From an uncultured Ruminococcus sp. (GTDB lineage Bacteria; Bacillota; Clostridia; Oscillospirales; Ruminococcaceae): DNA of 15,429 nt. The stretch is taken from positions 1-15,429 of the forward strand of contig CAMWLD010000018.1 in NCBI GenBank assembly GCA_947175005.1, given 5' to 3'. A model generated the notes under the pieces. It had not been told where the DNA came from. It searched no databases and saw only the letters and a program-made list of their open reading frames with translations. Every line of letters begins with the position of its first letter. The stretch's first letter is position 1. A program made the translations under genes and the position numbers. Positions 1 to 7,825 of this stretch are shown here, piece by piece.

Positions 1-322
1 TAGATTCTGTCGGATTGGCAAGTTCTCTCAGCCTTTGAAAATTCTCCAGCGCAATTCCGCCCGCAGGCTCACCGTGAGTGAGGCACACTGTAACACATGC
101 CCCCATTTGGGCAAGATAGCGTGCCGCAACAAAGCCGTCGCCGCCATTGTTTCCTTTGCCGCAAAGCAGCAATATTTGCTTACCGCAAATATTCTCCATA
201 AGAGCAGCCGTATGCTCCGCAAGGAATTTCCCTGCATTTTCCATAAGCTGCAAATAGGAAACGCCCCTTGTATCGGCGTTTGCTTCGGCTTGCTTCATTT
301 GTTCGGGTGTGCATATATACAT
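1..322 (-). CDS. nnr: NAD(P)HX epimerase / YjeF N-terminal domain protein, 5' part only
   Basis: The reverse strand from 322 to the window edge reads about 107 codons without a stop, beginning MYICTPEQMKQAEANADTRG and continuing through MENAG and the glycine-rich GKGNNGGDGFVAARYL stretch. That GxGNNGGDG loop followed by an (A/V)AR helix is the hallmark of the YjeF N-terminal (NAD(P)HX epimerase) fold, which repairs hydrated NADH/NADPH. In most bacteria this domain is fused to an ADP/ATP-dependent NAD(P)HX dehydratase (Nnr). Whether the dehydratase half is present cannot be seen, because the gene runs off the left edge. The ATG at 322 has GGAG eight bases upstream. It lies downstream of the transglutaminase-like gene on the same strand, with a 163-bp gap. 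Family assignment is firm; the full architecture is unknown. Confidence 0.88.
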   Translation of the reverse strand, partial: MYICTPEQMKQAEANADTRGVSYLQLMENAGKFLAEHTAALMENICGKQILLLCGKGNNGGDGFVAARYLAQMGACVTVCLTHGEPAGGIALENFQRLRELANPTES

Positions 323-485
323 AATATCGGCTCCATTCAATAATAAGATTTGTCGCTCTGTGCTAAACACTGATACTTTTAAATCATGCTTTTATATTTG
401 CCATAGGTGTTTCTCGTCTGCAAAGGTAAAGACCCGATCGCCGTCGAACCCCTTTTTTATCCCGCCGACATATCAAACCGGCAAA

Positions 486-1379
486 TTATTCATCAATATT
501 AAATTTACGGTACTCGCAGCGGTCGATCCGGTGCTCTATACTCATTTCGCCAAAGCCCATGAGGGCGTAAAAGGGGCGCACTTCTGCTGCGGGGACGGTT
601 TGCCCCGAGCGGTAGGAAAGGTCGCTTATCCAGGTGCAGTCCACATAATACCATTCACCGTCGGCGGCAACAGCGTTCCAATTGTGGTTTGAGGGTATAT
701 CCGAAAGCTCATCGCGGGTGTAGTTTTCGGAAACCGAAGCGCCTTTCATGCAGAGGCAATATATTCCCTGCGCATTGCACAGTGCAGCATAAAGGTTTGC
801 AAAACCGCCGCAGGTGGTGCGGAAATCATTTTCAAGAATACTCTTAAGGCTGATAACATTCCTTGCCGAGCCGTTTTCCTCGGCGTCAAAATCATACGCC
901 ACATTCTGTCCGACCCACATTGCAAGAGCATATGCCTTATCCCGTTCGGTTTTTTGCCCTTTGCAAATCTCATCTGAAAGATCGGAAATTCTTTTCAGTA
1001 TCTCTTTACTGTCCTCGCCGTCCTGCTCGGTAATATACCAATTGCTTTGAGCGGCAGTAAGGATTGTGGGGTGCAGAGTCATATATTCGTTTTTCTCCAG
1101 CACCTCCGGGATAGGCTCGAATGTGCCGTAATAGGTGGTGTAAACGTCACTGCGAACATATGCGACAGTGGTGGGAATACCCGATGTATAAGCACCCGAT
1201 ACATCGGCATTTTTTCCACTGTCAATGTCATTTGCTCCCACATAGTGAACAGCCCCAGTTATAAGCGCAGCCCCCAACAGCAGCGATAACACGGCTATTA
1301 TAAGAGATCGATCCATATTATAATCAAGAATTTTAAGAAGCAAAAGGCAATGTGATCTTGCTTTTTGTAATTCCTGCAA
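486..1379 (-). CDS. Membrane-anchored transglutaminase-like (cysteine protease fold) protein
   Basis: The 297-residue reading frame has one hydrophobic segment (about residues 25-46, LIIAVLSLLLGAALITGAVH) and then an extracytoplasmic region. The C-terminal half carries a transglutaminase-like triad: Cys190 in TTCGGFANLYAALC, His232 in NHNWNAV and Asp247 in YYVDCTW. In this superfamily the Cys-His-Asp arrangement supports peptidase or amide-transfer chemistry; bacterial secreted members are mostly uncharacterised and may act on cell-wall or surface proteins. The start is uncertain. TTG at 1379 follows AAAGGAGG with only a four-base gap, whereas ATG at 1316 (residue 22, just before the membrane segment) has no visible ribosome-binding site. 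I keep the TTG start because of that strong site. The gene has its own promoter at 1497-1526. Substrate unknown. Confidence 0.8.
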   Translation of the reverse strand: MQELQKARSHCLLLLKILDYNMDRSLIIAVLSLLLGAALITGAVHYVGANDIDSGKNADVSGAYTSGIPTTVAYVRSDVYTTYYGTFEPIPEVLEKNEYMTLHPTILTAAQSNWYITEQDGEDSKEILKRISDLSDEICKGQKTERDKAYALAMWVGQNVAYDFDAEENGSARNVISLKSILENDFRTTCGGFANLYAALCNAQGIYCLCMKGASVSENYTRDELSDIPSNHNWNAVAADGEWYYVDCTWISDLSYRSGQTVPAAEVRPFYALMGFGEMSIEHRIDRCEYRKFNIDE

Positions 1380-1496
1380 TTGGCCTCCTTTGTAGATAGT
1401 TTGTAAAGCTTTAATTAAATTTTAATGATTTTTAATTAATATAATCAGAATAAATTATTAATATATCGTTTTATAATATTCTCTATTTACTTGTTT

Positions 1497-1526
1497 ATTT
1501 TACCACGGATCTAATATAATTGTCAA
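1497..1526 (-). promoter_or_regulatory. Sigma-A promoter of the transglutaminase-like gene
   Basis: On the minus strand TTGACA (1526-1521) is followed by an 18-bp spacer and TAAAAT (1502-1497). Transcription should begin near 1490 and leave a leader of about 110 nt before the TTG start. Confidence 0.6.
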
Positions 1527-1664
1527 GTATGCACAATTGAAAAATATTTCTATAATATCCCCCGAAAAAGCTACACTGACAGGTTTTTGCAGCATTCGGC
1601 AGAGCTTAAATATGCACATAAATCCGAAAATAAGTAAAAGTTTCATTAAAATTTCCCACAACGT

Positions 1665-1693
1665 TTGACAAATCGGATTATTTGGGTTATAAT
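1665..1693 (+). promoter_or_regulatory. Perfect-consensus sigma-A promoter for rsmD-coaD
   Basis: TTGACA (1665-1670), a 17-bp spacer and TATAAT (1688-1693) match the vegetative consensus exactly. The start point should fall near 1700, about 80 nt upstream of the rsmD ATG. Confidence 0.85.
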
Positions 1694-1778
1694 TAAATAT
1701 ATGTAAAAAGCTTTGGACGGCGGGCGCTTTGCACGGCTGCCAAGGCAACGGTTTTTGGGGGAGAAAGGTTTTGGAAAA

Positions 1779-2342
1779 ATGCGCGTGATAACAGGCTCTG
1801 CCAAGGGCAGAAGGCTCAAGACCCTTGAGGGGACCGATGTCCGTCCCACCACCGATATGGTCAAGGAAGCTATTTTTTCGGTGATACGTTTTGATCTGGA
1901 CGGAGCGAATGTGCTGGATCTGTTCTGCGGCTCGGGGCAGCTGGGGATCGAGGCGCTGTCGGGCGGGGCGAAAAGCTGCCGCTTTGTGGACTGCTCCCGT
2001 GCTTCATTGGATTGCACAAGGGAAAATATTGCTCACTGCGGGCTGGACAAATATGCCACCCTCACCCTTTCGGACGGAGTGGATTTTATCCGCAACGCAA
2101 GGCTGAATTTCGACATTCTCTTCCTTGACCCGCCCTATAATAAAGGGCTTATCGAGCAGGTGCTGCCCTTTGCGGCAGGGAAGATCTCCGACAGAGGAAT
2201 TGCGGTATGCGAACACGAACGGGGGCTTGTATTGCCCGAGGAATTTGGCAAACTGCAAAAATCCAAGACCTACCGCTACGGAAAAACCGAGGTCACCGTT
2301 TACAGAGTGCCTGCAGACGAGGACGAGGAAGTTGTTTTGTGA
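1779..2342 (+). CDS. rsmD: 16S rRNA (guanine966-N2)-methyltransferase RsmD
   Basis: The 187-residue protein begins MRVITGSAKGRRL, matching the usual RsmD opening (MRI.GG..KGR.L), so the ATG at 1779 is chosen over an upstream in-frame TTG at 1713. The Rossmann-fold SAM site is VLDLFCGSGQLGIEALSGGA, the acidic end of the next strand is FVDCS, and the catalytic motif IV is LFLDPPY. RsmD methylates N2 of G966 in 16S rRNA on the assembling 30S subunit. Length is normal for the family (about 180-200). It is the first gene behind a consensus promoter, and coaD follows 40 bp downstream, the common rsmD-coaD arrangement in Firmicutes. No anomaly seen. Confidence 0.93.
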   Translation: MRVITGSAKGRRLKTLEGTDVRPTTDMVKEAIFSVIRFDLDGANVLDLFCGSGQLGIEALSGGAKSCRFVDCSRASLDCTRENIAHCGLDKYATLTLSDGVDFIRNARLNFDILFLDPPYNKGLIEQVLPFAAGKISDRGIAVCEHERGLVLPEEFGKLQKSKTYRYGKTEVTVYRVPADEDEEVVL

Positions 2343-2382
2343 TATTTGTAACATAATTTTAATAAAAGGAGCGGTGCATTTT

Positions 2383-2874
2383 ATGCGTACAGCGGTATGC
2401 CCGGGAAGCTTCGACCCTATTACTTTCGGTCATTTTGACATTATCCACCGAGCCTCGGCTTTGTTTGACAAGGTGATAGTGCTGGTGGCGGTGAACGAGC
2501 AAAAGAAGCCTATGTTCACTCCCGATGAGCGGGCGGATCTGATAAGGCGGGTCACGGGAGATATTGAAAATGTGGAGGTTGACATTTGCCGCGGGCTTAT
2601 AGCCGACTATGTGCGAAAGGTCGGGGCTGTGGCTATTGTCAAGGGTCTGCGGGCTGTGACCGATTTTGAATATGAATTTCAGATGTCACTGGTGAACAGA
2701 AGCATTTACGACGGGGCGGAGACGGTATTTCTTACCACAAGCTCGGAAAATATGTACCTAAGCTCCAGTGTTGCAAAACAGGTTGCCTATTACGGCGGCG
2801 ACATCAGCGGATTCATTCCCGGGTGCATTTTAGCTGATGTGCGGGCAAGAATGGAAAAGCAGGATAATGTGTAG
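2383..2874 (+). CDS. coaD: Phosphopantetheine adenylyltransferase
   Basis: This 163-residue protein transfers AMP from ATP to 4'-phosphopantetheine, making dephospho-CoA in the penultimate step of CoA synthesis. The N-terminal PGSFDPITFGH carries the nucleotidyltransferase (T/H)xGH signature (His17). KGLRAVTDFEYEFQMSLVNR is the strongly conserved CoaD substrate-binding segment, and YLSSSVAKQVA corresponds to the ISSTxVR-type C-terminal motif, here with Lys in place of the usual Arg. ATG at 2383 is preceded by AAAGGAG with an 11-base gap; a GTG at 2374 is too close to that site. The length matches the family (about 160). It is most likely cotranscribed with rsmD. Confidence 0.95.
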   Translation: MRTAVCPGSFDPITFGHFDIIHRASALFDKVIVLVAVNEQKKPMFTPDERADLIRRVTGDIENVEVDICRGLIADYVRKVGAVAIVKGLRAVTDFEYEFQMSLVNRSIYDGAETVFLTTSSENMYLSSSVAKQVAYYGGDISGFIPGCILADVRARMEKQDNV

Positions 2875-2986
2875 TTAACCAAAAATATGCAAAATGTCAA
2901 TACTTAATTCAGTGAAAATCAATTGAATCGTTTTATAAGTTTAATAAATAATTTACAAGAATTTTAAAATAGGAGGACAGCTTAAA

Positions 2987-3466
2987 ATGGATGAAACAAG
3001 CAAGGGCGTTACCATAGATGCCTGTCTTGATATTATGGACGAAATGCTGGACAAGGCGGGGGGATTTTTCGGCACAAAAAAAGGCATGGTAGATCTGGAG
3101 CAGTTCAAGGACTGCATTGACAAAATACGTCTTAATATGCCCGACGAGATAAAGAACGCCAAAAAGGTGGTCAACGACAGGAAATCCATAATTGACGAGG
3201 CCAACCGCAAGGCGGAAAAGATCATTATCAGCGCGGAAAGCAGAGCAAAGGAGCTGACCTCCAACCACGAGATCGCCCGTTTGGCGGAAATGCGAGCTTC
3301 GGAGATCGAAAAGCAGGCGCAAGCCCAGGCAAAGGCTGTAAAAGCGGCTGCAGACGCTTACATTACCGATATGCTGACCAAAACCGAGGAGGCTCTTTCC
3401 GCAAGCATTACCGCTGTGCGCCGCACCAAGAGCACTATCAAGCCCCCTGCAAAGCCTCTTCAATAA
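2987..3466 (+). CDS. Coiled-coil protein resembling ATP synthase subunit B/H-type stalk proteins
   Basis: The 159-residue protein is soluble and highly charged. Its first 55 residues contain short helices (VTIDACLDIMDEMLDKAGGFF). Residues about 60-140 form a long Ala/Glu/Lys/Arg-rich helix (EANRKAEKIIISAESRAKEL, IEKQAQAQAKAVKAAADAYI) with no helix breakers, as expected of a coiled coil. A basic, proline-rich tail ends it. Such helices resemble the b/H stalk subunits of rotary ATPases, and similar proteins directly after coaD are often named ATPase in clostridia. It has no membrane anchor and no other ATPase subunits nearby, so that name is probably misleading; a structural or division-related role (DivIVA-like) is equally possible. 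AGGAGG lies ten bases before the ATG. It follows coaD by 112 bp. Confidence 0.72.
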   Translation: MDETSKGVTIDACLDIMDEMLDKAGGFFGTKKGMVDLEQFKDCIDKIRLNMPDEIKNAKKVVNDRKSIIDEANRKAEKIIISAESRAKELTSNHEIARLAEMRASEIEKQAQAQAKAVKAAADAYITDMLTKTEEALSASITAVRRTKSTIKPPAKPLQ

Positions 3467-3686
3467 ATGCTGCCCGGCAAATTGCAGTATAGATTTGATT
3501 TGGATATTACCATTTGCAACCAGTGCGTAATTCAATATAAGGTGTTTTGCATTTGACCGCTTGCAAATAGAGTATACTAACTCTAAGCATATAAAGCGAA
3601 TTTGCAACTTTGCACAGCTTTACACAATTAATATTATGAAAAAAATACCGAGGGATAAAAATAAAATCTAAGGAGGAAATTTCGCA

Positions 3687-5129
3687 ATGAATGAAAACCT
3701 TTACAAAGTACATATGGGCGGCGCAAAGTGCGCTGTAGACCTGGGCGACGGCTCGGAGCGAGGCGAATATGTGAACCAGGACTACATTCTGCACAAGCTG
3801 GGCAGACCTCACCGCAGCATCAGCCTGATGTACTGCTACTACCCCAACGACTCCCAGTGGCCCGGGCGTATCTCGGAGGTCATGAAGGACGCCAATGTGT
3901 CTTTCCAGTGGGACTACCCCTATGACGATTATTTCACCTACAAGGGCGGCATAGGCGGCAGTCTTGATGATGAGCCTTTTACCTGTATGCGTGATGTGCG
4001 CCGCCACGGACAGGATGTGACGCTGACCTTGACGGTCGACCCCAAGTGCACCGACGAGCAGCTTATTGCAATTGCAAAGGACCTGCGCACCTTCGGGCGG
4101 CTTATGCTGAGAATAAATCACGAGGCAACTGGCGACTGGTTCAGTTTTACAAAGAGGGCAAGCTATAAAGAGATCGGTGACTTTTTTGTGCACTTTACCG
4201 AAATAATCCACGAATATGCACCCAATGTGAAAACCATTATCTGCATAGGCGGCATTGAGGATCTTACCAAGACGGAAATGGAGAAAGAGGAGGAATTCAA
4301 GGCTACGATCCCCGCGGCGGACATATGGTCGGTGGACAAATACATGGCGCTGCACTGGGGCTGGCCCTTTGATGTGGCACTGAAGGGTGGAAATTCCCAC
4401 TCCAGGAGCAAGGTGCAGGAGGTCTATGACAAAACCAAGGCAAGCTATGAGAGATACAAATTCCTCAACGGCGGCGTGGGCAAGCCTATGGTAATGAGCG
4501 AGTTCAACGCTGACGGCGACGTTACCGGCGCATACGACCAAGCAGCTATGGTAAAGGAATTCTGCGATATTATGGAAAGGGACAATGCTGACGACTGGTT
4601 CAGCGGATTTACCTTCTACCAGTTCAGGGACAGAGGTCGTCTCGGACTGGAAATAGAGGACCCCAACAATCCCGATGTAGGCATTGAACAGCCTGTGCTG
4701 AAAACCTACAAGGAAATAATCCATTCCGAGCGTTTCCTGCCTAAAATGACCGAAAGCCCCATGGACGCGGAAAGCGGTATAAAGCTGCGCTGGGGCGGCG
4801 CTGAGGATTCGGACGGTGTGGCGATAAAGCTGCATTTTGAAAAAAATCCCCACTTCTGCGAGGTCACTTTCGAGGACGAGGGCAACTACATGATGGAGAT
4901 AAACGGCAGGTGGTTCTATAAGTCCCCCAAGGCAAAGGTGATCGACCTGATGAGCGCATTTTATGAGAAGCCTTTGGAGGGCGAATGCGATATGACATTG
5001 AAGATCTTCGCGCCTCCTGCAAGCGGAGAAAACGACCCGTCACAAGGGGCTGACTGGATGGAGAATTATTACTATACTATGGAAAAACTCCCCACCGTGC
5101 GGCTGGAGTTTGAGCCTGTGGAAAAATAA
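3687..5129 (+). CDS. Leaderless glycoside hydrolase, GH26-like TIM barrel with C-terminal beta domain
   Basis: The 480-residue protein has no signal peptide or membrane segment, so it should be cytoplasmic. Residues about 40-350 look like a (beta/alpha)8 glycosidase. LMLRINHEATGDWF places a His145-Glu146 pair at the end of strand 4, the acid/base signature of family GH26, and KPMVMSEFNADGD places Glu272 at the end of strand 7 as candidate nucleophile. FSGFTFYQFRDRGRLG would be strand 8. Residues about 360-480 appear beta-rich and may be an accessory domain. GH26 enzymes act on beta-mannans and related glucans and are usually secreted; a cytosolic member might trim imported oligosaccharides or have diverged. 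The ATG follows AAGGAGG with a ten-base gap, and a strong terminator follows the stop. The family call is by motif only. Confidence 0.62.
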   Translation: MNENLYKVHMGGAKCAVDLGDGSERGEYVNQDYILHKLGRPHRSISLMYCYYPNDSQWPGRISEVMKDANVSFQWDYPYDDYFTYKGGIGGSLDDEPFTCMRDVRRHGQDVTLTLTVDPKCTDEQLIAIAKDLRTFGRLMLRINHEATGDWFSFTKRASYKEIGDFFVHFTEIIHEYAPNVKTIICIGGIEDLTKTEMEKEEEFKATIPAADIWSVDKYMALHWGWPFDVALKGGNSHSRSKVQEVYDKTKASYERYKFLNGGVGKPMVMSEFNADGDVTGAYDQAAMVKEFCDIMERDNADDWFSGFTFYQFRDRGRLGLEIEDPNNPDVGIEQPVLKTYKEIIHSERFLPKMTESPMDAESGIKLRWGGAEDSDGVAIKLHFEKNPHFCEVTFEDEGNYMMEINGRWFYKSPKAKVIDLMSAFYEKPLEGECDMTLKIFAPPASGENDPSQGADWMENYYYTMEKLPTVRLEFEPVEK

Positions 5130-5136
5130 ATCGGCA

Positions 5137-5203
5137 AGACACGGTGAGAAATTTTCTCTGAGATATTTTCTCTGAGAAATTTTCTCACCGTGTCTGTTTT
5201 TTT
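5137..5203 (+). terminator. Intrinsic terminator after the GH26-like gene
   Basis: A long inverted repeat starts with AGACACGGTGAGAAA (from 5137), closes with its complement ending at 5195, and is followed after one base by seven T (5197-5203). Confidence 0.88.
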
Positions 5204-5234
5204 GAATATTTCCTTTATACTTGCTGCACAGCAG

Positions 5235-5269
5235 AAAAAAATCACCCGACTTTATGCAAAGTCGGGTGA
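5235..5269 (-). terminator. Intrinsic terminator of the tyrosine-rich protein gene
   Basis: A perfect 12-bp stem (TCACCCGACTTT at 5242-5253 with AAAGTCGGGTGA at 5258-5269, four-base loop) is followed on the minus strand by seven T (5241-5235). Confidence 0.88.
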
Positions 5270-5301
5270 AAATTTTGCTTATTTGTTATCTCAAAGCTCA
5301 A

Positions 5302-6840
5302 TTACTTGAGAACAATGAGGTAAGGACCGCCTGCGGTAACAGTGAATGTTGTGCTGCCGTCGGACTGAACCTTTGCCTTGCTTACGCCCTTAAGGGAGTT
5401 AGCGTCGGGATCGTAACGGTATACAACTGCCGTGCAGCCCGCTCTTTCGGAATTGAACTTAACGGTAACGTTAGCCTTTGAGCCGAAGCTGTCAAAGTTG
5501 GAGGAAACGCCGATCTGAGCCTTTCCTACAGCGTCCTTGGAAGCTTTCTTAACAAGGCTGTCGGGAATGTACTTGATGTTGTACTCGGTATAAACGATCA
5601 TATCCTTGGGAGTGGTAACGTTCTTACCGTTTACAGTCCACTTAACACCGTTATCAAGAACAAATGTAACACTTACATTCTTGCCGTCGATAGCCTCAAG
5701 AACGTCCTTGCTTACCTCGTAAGAGCCGTTCATATTTACCTTGATGGTGCTGCCGCTGGCTGCTGCCTTGGCATACTTAACAATGGTATCCCAGCCTGCT
5801 CTGTTCTTCTTGCCGTAGATGTAAGGCTCGCCGTCCTCGGCTTCTCTGGTGGAAGATGAGGATGTTTCATTCTTGTTTGCAAGCTGATTTCTGAAAGTGA
5901 AGTAGGGATCATTGAAAGTATAGATGTTGCCGTATCCGTAAGGATAGAGATAATTATAGTTGTAGCCATAATCATAGCCGTAACCATAGTTTACACCGTA
6001 GTAGCCGTAGGGAACGTAGGTAATATCTGTGCCAAGGGCTGTGCCGCCTGCATTCTGAGCTGCCTGGAGGCTGCCGTAATATGTGCCGTTGTAATAGTAA
6101 TAATAAGTGGTGTCACCGGTAGAACCGTAGGGAGTGTAGAAAATATCCACGCCCAATGCTGTACCGCCTGCCTTGATAGCGTCCTCAAGAGTACCGTAGT
6201 AAACGCCGTTGTAACGGTATCTGTAGATAGAGCCGGGAGTATAATTATAGTTGGGATAATATCCTGTGTTATGCTGGGTAACCTTGCTGCTGTCATAGTT
6301 GGATGCAGCAAGAGCAGCGCTGTAGGTGCTGTATCTGAGACCTGTTACCGAGCTTACATAATAGGTATAACCATAATAAGAGTTACTGTAATAGGGTATT
6401 TCCTTTACATAGGAAGCAATCCCGTAGGAGTGGTTCAAAGCCTCGGAATATGTAGGATAATAGGACTTTGTGACATCGCTGTACCACCATGAGGATGTTG
6501 AAGTTGTGGGCAAAGAACCGTTGTATGTGCCTTTGTATGCAAGGTTTGCATCTGCTGCACCGGCAGCAATTGCATCAGCCTGGCTGTTATAATATGAATT
6601 TTTGTCTGCCGAATACCATACAGCGCTTGTTTTGGGAACGTTGCTTGCGGGTACAGAAGTAACCTTTGAGCCGTCAACACTTCCTATTGCGCGCCATGCA
6701 TCAGTAAGGGAACCGTAGTAAACACCGTTGTAGTAATAGTACCAACCGCTGACATCATCAGCAGAAGCGTAAATTGCCATGCCCTGAGCCGCCAAAGCTG
6801 CTGCACAGGCAATCGCAGCGATTTTTCTTCTTATTTTCAT
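5302..6840 (-). CDS. Secreted tyrosine-rich repeat protein with C-terminal beta domain
   Basis: The 512-residue product starts with a classical signal peptide (MKIRRKIAAIACAAALAAQG, cleavage predicted after ASA at residue 27). Residues about 28-285 are built from roughly six imperfect repeats of about 40 residues; the clearest are YYYYNGVYYGSLTDAWRAIG, RYNGVYYGTLEDAIKAGGTA and YYNGTYYGSLQAAQNAGGTA. A Tyr/Gly-dense strip (YGYGYDYGYNYNYLYPYGYG) and a Ser/Thr/Glu linker follow. The last 165 or so residues (from NRAGWDTIVKYAK) form a different domain, with DVLEAIDGKNVSVTFVLDNG and a final VTAGGPYLIVL, of a type I recall at the ends of clostridial extracellular proteins. No LPXTG, dockerin or S-layer motif is visible, so the anchoring is unclear. 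AAAGGAG precedes the ATG. Function unknown; adhesion or matrix role is inference. Confidence 0.82.
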   Translation of the reverse strand: MKIRRKIAAIACAAALAAQGMAIYASADDVSGWYYYYNGVYYGSLTDAWRAIGSVDGSKVTSVPASNVPKTSAVWYSADKNSYYNSQADAIAAGAADANLAYKGTYNGSLPTTSTSSWWYSDVTKSYYPTYSEALNHSYGIASYVKEIPYYSNSYYGYTYYVSSVTGLRYSTYSAALAASNYDSSKVTQHNTGYYPNYNYTPGSIYRYRYNGVYYGTLEDAIKAGGTALGVDIFYTPYGSTGDTTYYYYYNGTYYGSLQAAQNAGGTALGTDITYVPYGYYGVNYGYGYDYGYNYNYLYPYGYGNIYTFNDPYFTFRNQLANKNETSSSSTREAEDGEPYIYGKKNRAGWDTIVKYAKAAASGSTIKVNMNGSYEVSKDVLEAIDGKNVSVTFVLDNGVKWTVNGKNVTTPKDMIVYTEYNIKYIPDSLVKKASKDAVGKAQIGVSSNFDSFGSKANVTVKFNSERAGCTAVVYRYDPDANSLKGVSKAKVQSDGSTTFTVTAGGPYLIVLK

Positions 6841-6943
6841 TTTTAAAATCTCCTTTTCATGGTTTATTTATTTGGATGAAATTGTATTAAAACAATAATA
6901 CAACAGCAGTATGCTTTTACCATCCTTTTTAGCTGCTGAAATT

Positions 6944-6972
6944 ATTATAGCATACTTTTTTCAATTTTGCAA
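6944..6972 (-). promoter_or_regulatory. Sigma-A promoter of the tyrosine-rich protein gene
   Basis: On the minus strand TTGCAA (6972-6967), a 17-bp spacer and a perfect TATAAT (6949-6944) predict a start near 6937 and a leader of about 95 nt. CAGCAG and CTGCTG in the first part of that leader can pair into a 5' hairpin. Confidence 0.68.
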
Positions 6973-7079
6973 TAGTATTTGCTACAAAAGTTATTACAAT
7001 TTGGTTACAATATAGTGTAAAATCACCGAAAATGCGAAAAATTGTAACCGAATATAGACAATGCCCCGGGCAGGGATTT

Positions 7080-7718
7080 TCATGTCCTGTCAAAGGGCCA
7101 TATTAAGCCCGCTGTTTTCTTCGCTATTGCTTCCGAGTTTGCCCACTCGCAAAAGCAATCCCCAACATAACGGTATCCTTCATTACTGTGCAAACGCATA
7201 TACTGACTTTCTATTTGTCCTATCCTGCCCTGTTTTTTCTGAAGCTCCATGAGCTTTTCGAGAGTATAATATTCTATCAGCTTCCGTGCGATATTCTCTC
7301 CGAAGCATATGCTGCCCGAAGCTATCATGAAACTTTCTGTTTCGTCCTTTAAGCATTCGGGCATATCAACACGAACGCAGGTGTCCCAAGAAGGCCGGTC
7401 ATGCTCCATTATGTACAGCCGGTCTTGCTCCATTATGTACATAGGAATATCAACAGCTATAAAGCTTTCATATCCCACGGTCTTGCTGTAATAGTCTGCA
7501 CCCAAATGATAGTCGTTGTGATCAAACCGATACCCCCGGGCTTCCGTAAGCTCTCTTGAAAAATCCCCGTCATAATCGCAGACCATCGCTTTCCATTTGC
7601 CGTCCCCAAGATATTCTTTAACATCGCCGAAATCATCATACACCATATACGGCGTACCAAATTCTATTTTCACATCTTTGTAGGTCATCCAAGGAATCGA
7701 TAACATATGGACACTCAT
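7080..7718 (-). CDS. Unrecognised soluble protein (212 residues)
   Basis: I do not recognise this protein. The open frame extends up to 7931, but its first part runs through the structured RNA; ATG at 7718 (MSVHMLSIPWMTYKDVKIEF) with CAAGGAAAGGA just upstream is the supported start. It is acidic and aromatic-rich, without signal peptide or membrane segment. Residues about 25-75 are Tyr/Asp/Gly-rich (YMVYDDFGDVKEYLGDGKWK), and the C-terminal third is helical (FGENIARKLIEYYTLEKLME). An in-frame 24-bp tandem duplication gives YIMEQDRL-YIMEHDRP in mid-protein. It may be transcribed from the promoter of the upstream RNA by read-through, or from a promoter I could not identify. Moderate confidence that it is expressed; no function offered. 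Confidence 0.6.
   Translation of the reverse strand: MSVHMLSIPWMTYKDVKIEFGTPYMVYDDFGDVKEYLGDGKWKAMVCDYDGDFSRELTEARGYRFDHNDYHLGADYYSKTVGYESFIAVDIPMYIMEQDRLYIMEHDRPSWDTCVRVDMPECLKDETESFMIASGSICFGENIARKLIEYYTLEKLMELQKKQGRIGQIESQYMRLHSNEGYRYVGDCFCEWANSEAIAKKTAGLIWPFDRT
7395..7442 (-). repeat. 24-bp tandem duplication inside the 7080-7718 gene
   Basis: Units 7395-7418 and 7419-7442 match at 22 of 24 bases. The length is a multiple of three, so the frame is kept and an eight-residue motif is doubled. Confidence 0.85.
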
Positions 7719-7825
7719 TCCTTTCCTTGATTTTTCTAAAATAAAAAGGTCAGCCAAGCGGCGACCCTGCAATAACATTTTAATCGGACAGTACGTCCCC
7801 GACAAAACCGCAAACAGTTTGTAAA

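Larger units (their letters stand above)
1380..1778. other. Divergent promoter region, AT-rich
   Basis: This 399-bp stretch holds no convincing gene. It carries two divergent sigma-A-like promoters (annotated separately) that serve the transglutaminase-like gene leftward and rsmD rightward, plus a very AT-rich block at about 1405-1500. The implied leaders are roughly 110 nt (leftward) and 80 nt (rightward). I saw no riboswitch-like motif. Confidence 0.6.

Noticed and set aside
35..692. Plus-strand open frames of 102 and 127 codons near the left edge
   Set aside because: They lie opposite nnr and the transglutaminase-like gene and carry no recognisable motif.
3507..4853. 448-codon minus-strand open frame opposite the GH26-like gene
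   Set aside because: Antisense shadow; its product looks like no known family, and the sense strand has a strong ribosome-binding site, motifs and terminator.
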